A stretch of 64,000 nt of DNA. Source: Gallionella sp. GTDB lineage: Bacteria; Pseudomonadota; Gammaproteobacteria; Burkholderiales; Gallionellaceae. The position numbers and the translations under genes were made by a program. The DNA lies in the NCBI GenBank assembly GCA_028689145.1, contig JAQTWT010000002.1, forward strand, positions 199,461 to 263,460. Direction: 5' to 3'. The notes beneath the pieces are model-generated. The model did not search any database. It saw only the letters and a list, made by a program, of their open reading frames with translations, and was not told the DNA's origin. Shown piece after piece: positions 27,601 to 35,105 of this stretch. Position 1 is the first letter of the stretch, and each line of letters opens with the position of its first letter.

Positions 27601-28275
27601 ATGTTCAGCAAAGCCACTTTCAGTTTTCTCGACGAACTGGCCGCCAACAACAGCCGCGCATGGTTCGAGGCCAACAAGCCGCGCTATGAAGCGCTGGTGC
27701 GCGAACCGGCGCTCGACTTTATCGAGGCGATGGAACCGGAACTGAAAAAATTTGCGCCAAGCTTCCGCGCCGAGCCGCGCAAGGTCGGCGGCTCGCTGAT
27801 GCGCGTGTTTCGCGACACGCGCTTCTCGCGCGACAAGACCCCGTACAAGACCAACATCGGCATCCAGTTCCGCCATGCGCTGGGCAAGGACATCCACGCG
27901 CCCGGCTTTTATGTGCATATCGCAACCGACGAATGTTTCTTCGCCGTGGGCTGCTGGCATCCAGAGGCGGATGCGTTGGGCAAGATGCGCGAGTTCATCG
28001 CGAAGAACCCCGAGCAATGGTTCGCCGCGCGCAACGACAAAAAATTTACCGCGCAATGGGAGCTGTGGGGCGACACCCTGACCCGCCCGCCGCGCGGCTA
28101 TGCGGCCGACCACCCCGCGATAGACGACCTCAAGCGCAAAGACTTCGTCGCCATCGCGCCGTTGTCCGCCCGCGAAGTCGCGGATACCGGACTGGTCAAA
28201 CTGGCCGGAAAGCGCTTTGCCGAAACAGCACCGTTCATGAAATTTCTGTGCAAGGCGCTGGATGTATCGTATTGA
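27601..28275 (+). CDS. DUF2461 family protein
   Basis: The 224-residue protein has family hallmarks FLDELAANNSRAWFEANKPRY near the start, RVFRDTRFSRDKTPYKTNIG and GFYVHI in the middle, and a C-terminal FAETAPFMKFL. DUF2461 proteins are widespread and uncharacterised. ATG 27601 is chosen over an upstream start at 27454 inside the previous gene. Confidence 0.85.
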   Translation: MFSKATFSFLDELAANNSRAWFEANKPRYEALVREPALDFIEAMEPELKKFAPSFRAEPRKVGGSLMRVFRDTRFSRDKTPYKTNIGIQFRHALGKDIHAPGFYVHIATDECFFAVGCWHPEADALGKMREFIAKNPEQWFAARNDKKFTAQWELWGDTLTRPPRGYAADHPAIDDLKRKDFVAIAPLSAREVADTGLVKLAGKRFAETAPFMKFLCKALDVSY

Positions 28276-28320
28276 TTACTGGAACGCAAACGTCCTGAGG
28301 CTTAATTATGGAGGCATGAC

Positions 28321-28692
28321 ATGAAAAATAATCCCGTTAACTGGTTCGAAATTTACGTGCAAGACATGGCGCGCGCGAAACGCTTTTACGAGTCCGTCTT
28401 CCAACTTAAACTGGAGAATATAAACAGTCCGGACATTGAAATGTGGGGCTTTCCGATGAACATGAACGGCTTCGGCGCTTCCGGATCACTGGTCAAAATA
28501 GACGGTGTTCCATCGGGCGGCAACAGCACGCTGGTTTATTTCAGTTGCAATGATTGCGCTGTGGAGGCGGAGCGCGTTGCGGCAGCGGGCGGAAGCATCC
28601 ACAAACCGAAAATGTCCATTGGCCAGTACGGTTTCATTGCGCTGGTTGTGGATAGCGAAGGCAACAAGTTCGGCCTGCATTCGACGCAGTAG
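28321..28692 (+). CDS. VOC (glyoxalase-fold) family protein
   Basis: The 123-residue protein has the vicinal oxygen chelate fold: NWFEIYVQDMARAKRFYESV at the start and FIALVVDSEGNKFGLHS at the end, as in small glyoxalase/bleomycin-resistance relatives. Which metal or substrate it uses cannot be predicted. GGAGG lies before the ATG at 28321. Confidence 0.85.
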   Translation: MKNNPVNWFEIYVQDMARAKRFYESVFQLKLENINSPDIEMWGFPMNMNGFGASGSLVKIDGVPSGGNSTLVYFSCNDCAVEAERVAAAGGSIHKPKMSIGQYGFIALVVDSEGNKFGLHSTQ

Positions 28693-28725
28693 CGTGGCAT
28701 CCACTATCGCGCCCCCGGACATCCG

Positions 28726-29211
28726 ATGAAAACCTGCATTGCACTCTTGCGCGGCATCAACGTTGGCGGCAAGAATATCCTGCCGATGAAAGAGCTGGTG
28801 GCCGTACTGAAAAGCCTCGGCCTGCAAAACATCAAGACCCACATCCAGAGCGGCAATGCGGTGTTCCAGAGCAAAACCTCCGACACCGCAAAACTCGCCA
28901 ACACGATCAGCGCCGCGATCAGAAAAAGTCACGGCTTCGAACCGCAGGTGTTGTTGCTGGACTCCGTTTCATTGCACAAGGTTATCAAGACGAACCCCTA
29001 TCCCGAGGCGGAAGCCGCGCCCAACACTCTGCACGTTGCGTTCCTCGCCGCCATTCCGCCCAAGCCAGACCTCGATGCGCTGGAGAGAATCAGGGCGGCA
29101 AGCGAACGTTTTCAACTGGCCGCAGGCATGGAGCGATTGCTCGGTGTGGCGATAACCAGCCGCAACTGGAACACGGTGCGCAAACTCAAGGAAATGATCG
29201 ACGAACCATAA
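28726..29211 (+). CDS. DUF1697 family protein, internally shortened
   Basis: The 161-residue protein begins with CIALLRGINVGGKNILPM and ends with ERLLGVAITSRNWNTVRKL, both signature DUF1697 stretches. In the family, a segment containing PDGIGRSKL-like residues normally precedes the last helix; here SERFQL passes directly into AAGMERLLG. This suggests an in-frame deletion of around 20 residues. Function is unknown. Confidence 0.8.
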   Translation: MKTCIALLRGINVGGKNILPMKELVAVLKSLGLQNIKTHIQSGNAVFQSKTSDTAKLANTISAAIRKSHGFEPQVLLLDSVSLHKVIKTNPYPEAEAAPNTLHVAFLAAIPPKPDLDALERIRAASERFQLAAGMERLLGVAITSRNWNTVRKLKEMIDEP

Positions 29212-29220
29212 GGAACCGCA

Positions 29221-30042
29221 ATGAGCAAACCGCCCAACATGCTATCCGCCATCGAACCGTGGGATCTGGTCGCCCACGGTTACGCCGAGACCACCATGCA
29301 GATGCTGGCGCACTACGCCGATGCAGCCATCGCTGCCGCCATTCTCAAGCCGGGTGCGACGATACTCGATGTCGCCTGCGGCCCCGGCACGTTGTCGCTG
29401 AAGGTGGCGCACGGGGCAAGCGAAGTACATGGCATCGACTTCTCCGCATCCATGCTGGATATTTTCAAACAGCATGCAGAACGCTGCGGACACCGCAACA
29501 TCACCATCCGGCACGGCGATGCGCAAGCACTGCCTTACGCGGACGACACCTTCGATGCCGCGTTCTCGATGTTCGGACTGATGTTCTTTCCGGATCGGCG
29601 CAAAGGCTTCGCCGAAATCCACCGCACCCTCAAACCGGGCGGCAGCATCGCCGTCACCAGCTGGGCACCGATAGACCGCTCACCCGCCATGCAGCTCATG
29701 TTCGGCGCGATACGCGCGATCAAACCCGAAATCCCCGAACCGCAAAAAGCCATCGACACACTGGAAAACCCGGATGTGTTCAAACAGGAAATGGAGGAAG
29801 CCGGATTCAGGAACGTGCAGATTCAAAGCGTCACCAAGGCTGCCTTCCCTGTCGAGTCCATCCCCGCCTTTTGGGCAGACATGGTGAAAGGCAGCGCACC
29901 GATCCAGATGCTGAAGAAGGGCATGGGCGAAACGGTGTGGCGTGAGAAAGAGGGGCTGGCGATCAGTTATCTTGAAGAGAAACTGACGACGTTGCCCACC
30001 AGACTTTCATCGGATGCTTGGTTGGGGATAGGCATGAAGTAA
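29221..30042 (+). CDS. Class I SAM-dependent methyltransferase
   Basis: The 273-residue protein has motif I LDVACGPGT near residue 49, FSASMLDIFK, GDAQALPYADDTFDAA, and LKPGGSIAVTSW, i.e. a UbiE/Coq5-type small-molecule methyltransferase. The substrate is not predictable. It is the last gene of the gyrI-type run; GC drops sharply just after it. Confidence 0.85.
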   Translation: MSKPPNMLSAIEPWDLVAHGYAETTMQMLAHYADAAIAAAILKPGATILDVACGPGTLSLKVAHGASEVHGIDFSASMLDIFKQHAERCGHRNITIRHGDAQALPYADDTFDAAFSMFGLMFFPDRRKGFAEIHRTLKPGGSIAVTSWAPIDRSPAMQLMFGAIRAIKPEIPEPQKAIDTLENPDVFKQEMEEAGFRNVQIQSVTKAAFPVESIPAFWADMVKGSAPIQMLKKGMGETVWREKEGLAISYLEEKLTTLPTRLSSDAWLGIGMK

Positions 30043-30143
30043 GCTCATCATTCTTTTTCATGTAACCAGCGATGTAGTCAAAACCTTACCGCTCAGGTAC
30101 ATTTCGTACCCACCCCATCATGCTGAAAATAAAGGTACGCCTT

Positions 30144-31193
30144 ATGAGTGAAAGCCAAGAAGAAAACACCCTTAATCTATATCCCATAGATTACCCCTTT
30201 GAAACTTTGGTATCACGAATAAAATCCGATCCTGCAAAGCTAATTCTAAATCCTGAGTTTCAAAGAAAGTATAAATGGGATAAAGACGGCTGGCTGAGGG
30301 CATCTAAGTTCATTGAATCATGCCTGATGAGAATACCACTCCCATCTTGTTACTTTGCTGAAGACGAAGAACGACGGCATCTGGTAATTGATGGAGTCCA
30401 ACGACTTACAACTATCAGAAGATTTTTTGATGATGAATTTGCTCTTGAAGGCATGACCACTTTCAAGACTCTCGAAGGCAAGAAATTCTCAGAAATTGGC
30501 GAACATCGTGCTGAATTAGAGTCAACAACCATTAGATGCATTGTTCTTCGAAAAGAGAATCCTAAGAAGCTAATTAGAGAAATATTTTCCAGATTAAATC
30601 AAGGTGCGGTTGAGCTTTCAGATCAAGAAATACGACATGCTATATACCCAGGCAGTTTAGACGATTTACTCATTGAATTAGGAGCCAATCCAATAATTGC
30701 AAATTTTGCTTTAGCTCAAGATACAGAGAGAACTAAAGATAGTCGTGAGGCAGAGGAACAGGTACTAAGGTTTTTCGTGTTTTCAGATGATATAAACTTA
30801 GTACGCTATGAAAATGTACTGAGGGATTACCTTGACGAGTATATGGAAAACAACTGCTTGCTTGACATTACGACTATCGACTCTTTGAGAATAAAATTTA
30901 ATACCGCACTGAATAACTGTGAAACAGTATTTAATAATGACATTTTTACAGATTCCACAAGAGACCGAAAAAGGCAGGGTCTTGTTCATTACGATCTTTT
31001 AATGCCAACTATTGGCCTACTTCCAGAGTCAATTGTTAAATCCCACGCAACTCAGATTAAGTCTGCGTATAACGAACTATGTGTATCTGAAGAATTTAGA
31101 AAGTCGCTATCTGGCGGATTGCAAAAAAAATCATCCATCGTAAAAAGACGTCAGCTTTGGAATGAGCGACTGCAGAAGGCAATTAATGAGTAG
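30144..31193 (+). CDS. DUF262 (ParB/Srx-like) domain protein
   Basis: The 349-residue protein has an N-terminal DUF262 domain: NPEFQRKYKWD, RIPLPSCYFAE, then HLVIDGVQRLTTIRRFF, where the DGxQR signature aligns with the GmrS nucleotide-binding motif. LNQGAVELSDQEIRHAIYPG follows. There is no C-terminal DUF1524 nuclease as in GmrSD. The gene is AT-rich and unlike its neighbours, a sign of horizontal acquisition. The end overlaps a HEPN gene by 8 bases. Such pairs are found in defence-type settings. ATG 30144 has AAAGG upstream; 30120 is an alternative. Confidence 0.85.
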   Translation: MSESQEENTLNLYPIDYPFETLVSRIKSDPAKLILNPEFQRKYKWDKDGWLRASKFIESCLMRIPLPSCYFAEDEERRHLVIDGVQRLTTIRRFFDDEFALEGMTTFKTLEGKKFSEIGEHRAELESTTIRCIVLRKENPKKLIREIFSRLNQGAVELSDQEIRHAIYPGSLDDLLIELGANPIIANFALAQDTERTKDSREAEEQVLRFFVFSDDINLVRYENVLRDYLDEYMENNCLLDITTIDSLRIKFNTALNNCETVFNNDIFTDSTRDRKRQGLVHYDLLMPTIGLLPESIVKSHATQIKSAYNELCVSEEFRKSLSGGLQKKSSIVKRRQLWNERLQKAINE

Positions 31194-31815
31194 CGAGACT
31201 TATTATCACCGCTACGAAAGCCTTTATTGCTCACTCAAGGAAATCATTAAGGCATCAGAAGAACGGGTACTAAGGGATGAGCCCGATGAATTGTTCATGG
31301 AGAATGTCAATTTCTTCGTTAAATCCTACCTAATCAGCATCTGCACTTACCTAGAGGCTTACTTACAAGACGTCGCCTTGATGTATGCGAATGAACTGGA
31401 CACTAGGGTGAAGAATGCAGATATTCCACATAATTTTGTCCACTGGCGTATTGCAAAAGAAATCAAAGATAAAGATTTGGAATTCAAAAATATTGATCTT
31501 TCGGTCGATAAAAAAGAAATTTCAGATAACTTATCTGGCAACCCATACAAAACAATTAAATTGTTCAAATATCTAGGCATAGATTTGCAGTCTAAAGATG
31601 GTTTTGAGGAAAATAAAACTTTAGTCAATTCGGTAGTAACTAAGAGAAATAATATAATTCACCATAACGATAAAGCGATGGATGTTTCGTTCTCTGACCT
31701 GCTCTCATATGTAGATGTGTTTTTGATCTACACCAAATCAATTGATGATGCAATTCTCCAGAGCAGTCGGGGTACCATGGTTACTGCAGCTTCAAACATA
31801 TCTACATCCACATAA
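31186..31815 (+). CDS. HEPN domain protein (MAE_28990/MAE_18760-like)
   Basis: The 209-residue, mainly helical protein carries the HEPN ribonuclease motif R-x4-H as RNNIIHHND near residue 161, and CTYLEAYLQDVAL near 50, typical of this HEPN branch. HEPN proteins of this type are often toxins that cleave RNA. Together with the DUF262 protein it is probably a two-gene unit where DUF262 controls or senses and HEPN acts. AT-rich like its partner. Confidence 0.78.
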   Translation: MSSETYYHRYESLYCSLKEIIKASEERVLRDEPDELFMENVNFFVKSYLISICTYLEAYLQDVALMYANELDTRVKNADIPHNFVHWRIAKEIKDKDLEFKNIDLSVDKKEISDNLSGNPYKTIKLFKYLGIDLQSKDGFEENKTLVNSVVTKRNNIIHHNDKAMDVSFSDLLSYVDVFLIYTKSIDDAILQSSRGTMVTAASNISTST

Positions 31816-31937
31816 AATCACTGTTCTTTTTCATATTCCAAGCGGCTGATCTTATGCAGGTAGTGCAAAAATCAAATAGCCGAAAGCATTGAATATCTTG
31901 AACTACCAGCGAACAACCTTTTTGCATTGGCTTGAGG

Positions 31938-32174
31938 TTAATTCGGCATTCCCGTTCCGTGAAACAGAATGGCCGCCCGCCACACATGCCAATCGTGTTC
32001 AACCTCCGAATAAGTATAACTGCCGTCGGTGCGGCGCACTAAAGGATGCCCCTCGTTGGCCGCCCATTTCTCAAAGGATTTCCGCGCCGCATCCATACCG
32101 CTATCAACGTGTTTTCTCAGCGGATGCCCGTCGTTTGCAGCCCATTTCCCAAATGATTTTCGCATCGCGTCCAT
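31938..32174 (-). CDS. Small protein with an internal tandem duplication
   Basis: The 78-residue protein starts after AGGGGG. Residues 1-26 and 27-52 are near copies of each other: MDAMRKSFGKWAANDGHPL and MDAARKSFEKWAANEGHPL. The remainder TDGSYTYSEVEHDWHVWRAA resembles the WxAW tail of small phage and plasmid proteins. The function is unknown. It is antisense to nothing else and lies between the HEPN gene and the cupin operon. Confidence 0.6.
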   Translation of the reverse strand: MDAMRKSFGKWAANDGHPLRKHVDSGMDAARKSFEKWAANEGHPLVRRTDGSYTYSEVEHDWHVWRAAILFHGTGMPN

Positions 32175-32309
32175 GTTGCCCCCTTGCCTGGTTCGCCTGT
32201 ATCGGAATCGGGGTTTGCTCGAATACTCCCGGCAAACTCAACCTGTTGAGGAAAATATCGGCAAATATCGGTACAACTTTAGCCGTCTCAGGGGGTTGGC
32301 GAAGCAGCA

Positions 32310-32357
32310 CTTTAAGCCATCCTGCTGACACCACGCTGTCAGCAGGATGGCTTAAAG
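32310..32357. promoter_or_regulatory. CTGCTGACA palindrome, copy 2 (21-bp arms)
   Basis: Arms 32310-32330 and 32337-32357 are perfect reverse complements of 21 bases around the loop CCACGC. The inner nine bases CTGCTGACA and the ACGC of the loop match copies 1 and 3. The element ends 29 bases before the cupin start. Confidence 0.85.
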
Positions 32358-32386
32358 TTATGGCTTTCAACAACAGGAGGACGATC

Positions 32387-32905
32387 ATGAGTAAACCCGT
32401 CATCAATATTGCCGACATAGAATTGCAACCGCGTCCGCCTGCTTATGCGGCAACCGGCCCAGCGGCGGAGCGTTACGATGCGCGTACGGGCATGGTCGGC
32501 ATGATGCTCGGCGCGCAAAAATTGGGCTACAACATTACCGCCGTCCCACCGGGCAAGCGCGCGTTCCCGTTCCACTCCCATCAAAGTAACGAAGAGATGA
32601 TTTTTGTGCTGGAGGGCGCAGGCGAAATTCGCATCGGCGAGGCGGTTTATCCGATTCGTCAGGGTGACTTTGTCGCCTGTATTGCAGGCGGCAAAGATAC
32701 GGCACATCAGGTCACCAACACCGGCACTGCTGAACTGAAATACCTCGCGGTGAGCACGCGCATTTCCTCGGAAATCTGCGAATACCCTACTACCGGAAAG
32801 TTCGCCGTTTTTGCTGAAGTTCCGGCGGACAAGAACGGCAAGCCGGGTTTCTTCCGCTTCGTCGGGCGCGCGGAGCAGAGTGCCGATTACTGGGAAGGCG
32901 AATAA
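32387..32905 (+). CDS. Cupin domain protein
   Basis: The 172-residue protein has cupin motif 1 with FHSHQSNEEMIFVLEG (metal-binding His, His and Glu) and motif 2 with GDFVACIAGGKDTAHQVTN. One conserved beta barrel is expected. It could be an isomerase, dioxygenase or sensor; nothing in the sequence decides. ATG 32387 is preceded by AGGAGG. It is followed without a gap by a TfoX-C gene and preceded by a palindrome. Confidence 0.85.
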   Translation: MSKPVINIADIELQPRPPAYAATGPAAERYDARTGMVGMMLGAQKLGYNITAVPPGKRAFPFHSHQSNEEMIFVLEGAGEIRIGEAVYPIRQGDFVACIAGGKDTAHQVTNTGTAELKYLAVSTRISSEICEYPTTGKFAVFAEVPADKNGKPGFFRFVGRAEQSADYWEGE

Positions 32906-33211
32906 GTGAACATCGCCGACCTGCCCAACTTCGGCCCCAAGTCGCAACAGATGTTGGCGCAGGCGGGCATCCATACGCTGGAACAGTTGCGCGAACTGGG
33001 TGCGGTGCGCGCCTATGTGCAGGTAAAACGTTGCGGCGCTTGCTCCAGCCTGAATCTGCTGTGGGCGATGGAAGGCGCGCTGTCGGGGCGGCATTGGCGG
33101 GAGGTGGCGAAGCACGATCGCTTGAGGTTGCTGCTGGAACTGGAAGATGTTGAGCGCGAACCCTACGAATCAAACAGCCCTTCGACAGACTCAGGGCGAA
33201 CGGCTTTGTAA
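32906..33211 (+). CDS. TfoX C-terminal domain protein
   Basis: The 101-residue protein consists of a TfoX/Sxy C-terminal domain: LPNFGPKSQQMLAQAGIHTLEQL, an HhH-like start, then AVRAYVQVK and the conserved LNLLWAMEGAL. The Sxy N-terminal domain is missing, as in many stand-alone copies. GTG follows the cupin stop directly. The last 13 residues (from SNSPST on) come from a TTCGACA-type repeat at 33180-33203, so the natural end has been replaced. Confidence 0.85.
   Translation: MNIADLPNFGPKSQQMLAQAGIHTLEQLRELGAVRAYVQVKRCGACSSLNLLWAMEGALSGRHWREVAKHDRLRLLLELEDVEREPYESNSPSTDSGRTAL
33180..33203. repeat. TTCGACA half-repeat at the end of the TfoX gene
   Basis: CTTCGACAGACTCAGGGCGA and the following ACGG match one arm of the repeats in rarA and the RluA-type gene. 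The whole piece is coding and adds a tail and the stop to the TfoX-C protein. Confidence 0.75.
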
Positions 33212-33229
33212 TAACCCGGATTGAAAAGA

Positions 33230-33253
33230 CTGCTGCCATCACGCTGTCAGCAG
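33230..33253. promoter_or_regulatory. CTGCTGACA palindrome, copy 3
   Basis: CTGCTGCCA (33230-33238) and TGTCAGCAG (33245-33253) pair with one mismatch around TCACGC. The position is 56 bases before the ABM gene. It shares the ACGC loop with copies 1 and 2. Confidence 0.7.
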
Positions 33254-33309
33254 CAGGCAGGTAGCATTCTCTTGCCGGATGTTCCGGCATATTAACCAAG
33301 GAGAATGGC

Positions 33310-33612
33310 ATGTCTGACACGATAGAATTGGTACGTTTCCGTTTGCAGCAAGGTAAAACCTCGGCGGACTGGCTCAAGGCCAACGAAAAGATCAACAACT
33401 GGATGGAGGGGCAGCCGGGTTTCCGTTTTCGCAGCCTATCCGAAACAGATGACGGCGAATGGCTGGATCTGGTTTATTGGGAAAGTCTGGAGGCGGCCAA
33501 CGCGGCCAGCGAAAAATTCGGTGCGGAGATGATGAGCGTGTGCGAGCCGCTGGTTGCGCACGACAGCGTGGTAATCAGCCGCAGCAAAACGCACGTGATG
33601 CAGCGCGGTTAA
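33310..33612 (+). CDS. ABM-like (dimeric alpha/beta barrel) protein
   Basis: The 100-residue protein reads as a ferredoxin-like alpha+beta unit of the antibiotic biosynthesis monooxygenase type: IELVRFRLQQGKTSADWL, QPGFRFRSLSETDDGEWLDLVYWES. These dimerise and act as cofactor-free oxygenases or small-molecule binders. A good AAGGAG precedes ATG 33310. It is the first of three genes ending with the WYL regulator. Confidence 0.75.
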   Translation: MSDTIELVRFRLQQGKTSADWLKANEKINNWMEGQPGFRFRSLSETDDGEWLDLVYWESLEAANAASEKFGAEMMSVCEPLVAHDSVVISRSKTHVMQRG

Positions 33613-33621
33613 GGCTCTGCC

Positions 33622-33939
33622 ATGATCAAGATCAGCATCCTGTACCCAAACACTGGCAAGTTCGATATGGACTATTATCTCAACACCCACATGCCGCGAT
33701 CCATTGAGCTGCTAAGCAAAGGAAAGGGCTATCGCGGCGTGTCGGTGGAGCGCGGTCTGGGCGGAGCATCGCCCGGCTCTCCGCCGGACTTTGTTGCCAT
33801 GTGCCATTACTTGTTCGATACTGCCGACGATTTCATGGCGGCATTTTTACCGCATGCCGCCGAGTTGCAGGGCGACATGCCGAACTACACCGGCATCGAG
33901 CCGGTGATTCAGTTCAGCGAGGTCGCGATAAACCAATAG
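33622..33939 (+). CDS. EthD-type protein
   Basis: The 105-residue protein has the EthD family start IKISILYPNTGKFDMDYYLNTHMP and the PDFVAMCHYLFDTADDF stretch. This is another dimeric alpha/beta barrel. It is common beside redox and stress regulators, with no proven activity for most members. It is 9 bases after the ABM gene and 7 bases before the regulator. Confidence 0.82.
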   Translation: MIKISILYPNTGKFDMDYYLNTHMPRSIELLSKGKGYRGVSVERGLGGASPGSPPDFVAMCHYLFDTADDFMAAFLPHAAELQGDMPNYTGIEPVIQFSEVAINQ

Positions 33940-33946
33940 GGAGCAC

Positions 33947-34645
33947 ATGCGCAAATCCGAACGACTCTTCAAACTGGTGACGCTGCTGCAAGGGCGGCGT
34001 ACCGCAATCACCGCGCAGGCATTGGCGGAAGAGTTGGGCGTGGCCATGCGCACCGTGTACCGCGACATCCAGGCGCTGGTCCTTTCCGGTGTGCCTATCG
34101 ACGGCGAGGCGGGTGTGGGTTACCGCTTGCGCGCGGGCTTCGATCTGCCGCCGCTGATGTTTCAATCGGATGAAGTTACCGCTTTGCTGGTCGGCAGCCG
34201 CATGGTGCAGGCGTGGACCGACCCCGATCTGGCGCAGGCCGCGAAGCAGGCGGAAGCCAAAATTCTCGCCGCGCTCACGCCGCAGATGCTGATCGGCGTA
34301 TCGCGCCTGCCGTACCGTATTCCGGTGTACGAACGCGCCGAGAGCGGCATCCACCGGATGTTGCGTCAGGCCTGCGAGGGACGGCAAAAAGCCTCCATCG
34401 CTTACCGCGACATGAACGGCAAAGACTCGACGCGTATCCTGTGGCCGCTCGGCATGGTGGGCTGGGGCGATCACTGGACGCTGCTGGCGTGGTGCGAGAA
34501 GCGCGATGCCTACCGCAACTTCCGCTTCGACCGTATCCAGGACATCATGCTGTTACCGGATCACTACCCGCACCATCCCGAACGCAATCTGGAACATTAT
34601 CTGACGCGTATCGTCGGCGTGGAGGATGAACAAAAGCCGGCTTAA
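33947..34645 (+). CDS. YafY-type HTH/WYL transcriptional regulator
   Basis: The 232-residue protein has a DeoR-like N-terminal winged helix (residues ~1-60: RLFKLVTLLQGRRTAITAQALAEEL, then TVYRDIQALVLSGVPI), then a WYL domain at ~130-205 that includes MNGKDSTRILWPLGMVGWGDHWTLLAWCEKRDAYRNFR-type residues. WYL domains bind nucleic acid or nucleotide ligands. The gene is the third of ABM-EthD-regulator and probably self-regulated through the palindrome at 33230. Confidence 0.9.
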   Translation: MRKSERLFKLVTLLQGRRTAITAQALAEELGVAMRTVYRDIQALVLSGVPIDGEAGVGYRLRAGFDLPPLMFQSDEVTALLVGSRMVQAWTDPDLAQAAKQAEAKILAALTPQMLIGVSRLPYRIPVYERAESGIHRMLRQACEGRQKASIAYRDMNGKDSTRILWPLGMVGWGDHWTLLAWCEKRDAYRNFRFDRIQDIMLLPDHYPHHPERNLEHYLTRIVGVEDEQKPA

Positions 34646-34655
34646 ATTCAGACTA

Positions 34656-34898
34656 TCAATTTTTTGAGCAAGCCAGAAATCGCAGCACGCCTGCGGCATC
34701 AAACGGCCAATTCAACTCCGCGCCGTTGTCGATGCGCCGCAACACCGGAATGCGCGTGCCGTACCTTTCCAGCAAGCCGTCGTCAGCGGCGATGTCGATA
34801 TGTTCTGCAATAATTCCCGCGGTGTGCAGGACTGCTTCGGCTTTCTCGCACAGGTGGCAGCACGAGGTGCCGTAGAGTTCGGTGGCTGATTTCACCAT
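34656..34898 (-). CDS. Glutaredoxin-like protein (DUF836 type)
   Basis: The 80-residue protein has the CxxC redox site in TSCCHLCEKAEAVL near residue 11 and the cis-Pro stretch YGTRIPVLRR. The size and the CHLC motif fit the small DUF836 thioredoxin-fold family. ATG 34898 is chosen. It converges with the WYL regulator gene. Confidence 0.85.
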   Translation of the reverse strand: MVKSATELYGTSCCHLCEKAEAVLHTAGIIAEHIDIAADDGLLERYGTRIPVLRRIDNGAELNWPFDAAGVLRFLACSKN

Positions 34899-34971
34899 GT
34901 GCGACCTGCACTGCAATTTCGGCTAAAGCCATCGCGGCTCATATCATCATAAAGCCGCAGTAAACGGGGTG

Positions 34972-35029
34972 GTAGGGGCGAATTCATTCGCCCGGACAAC
35001 AGATTGCGTGCGAATGAATTCGCACCTAC
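34972..35029. repeat. GTAGGGGCGAATTC composite palindrome
   Basis: Outer arms 34972-34991 and 35010-35029 are reverse complements in 19 of 20 positions. Each arm is itself palindromic (GCGAATTCATTCGC). It is related to the repeats at 6759, 11251 and 38729. No gene lies between 34917 and 35105. Confidence 0.8.
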
Positions 35030-35105
35030 AAGAGCAGACCAATGTCATGAAAATGATATTTTCGGATAACCGCATTTTTCAGGTTAATAAATCCGTTATT
35101 TATGT

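Noticed and set aside
30050..31836. Direct repeat TTCTTTTTCAT on both sides of the DUF262-HEPN genes as attachment sites
   Set aside because: Only 11 low-complexity bases agree, without an integrase gene or tRNA target nearby.
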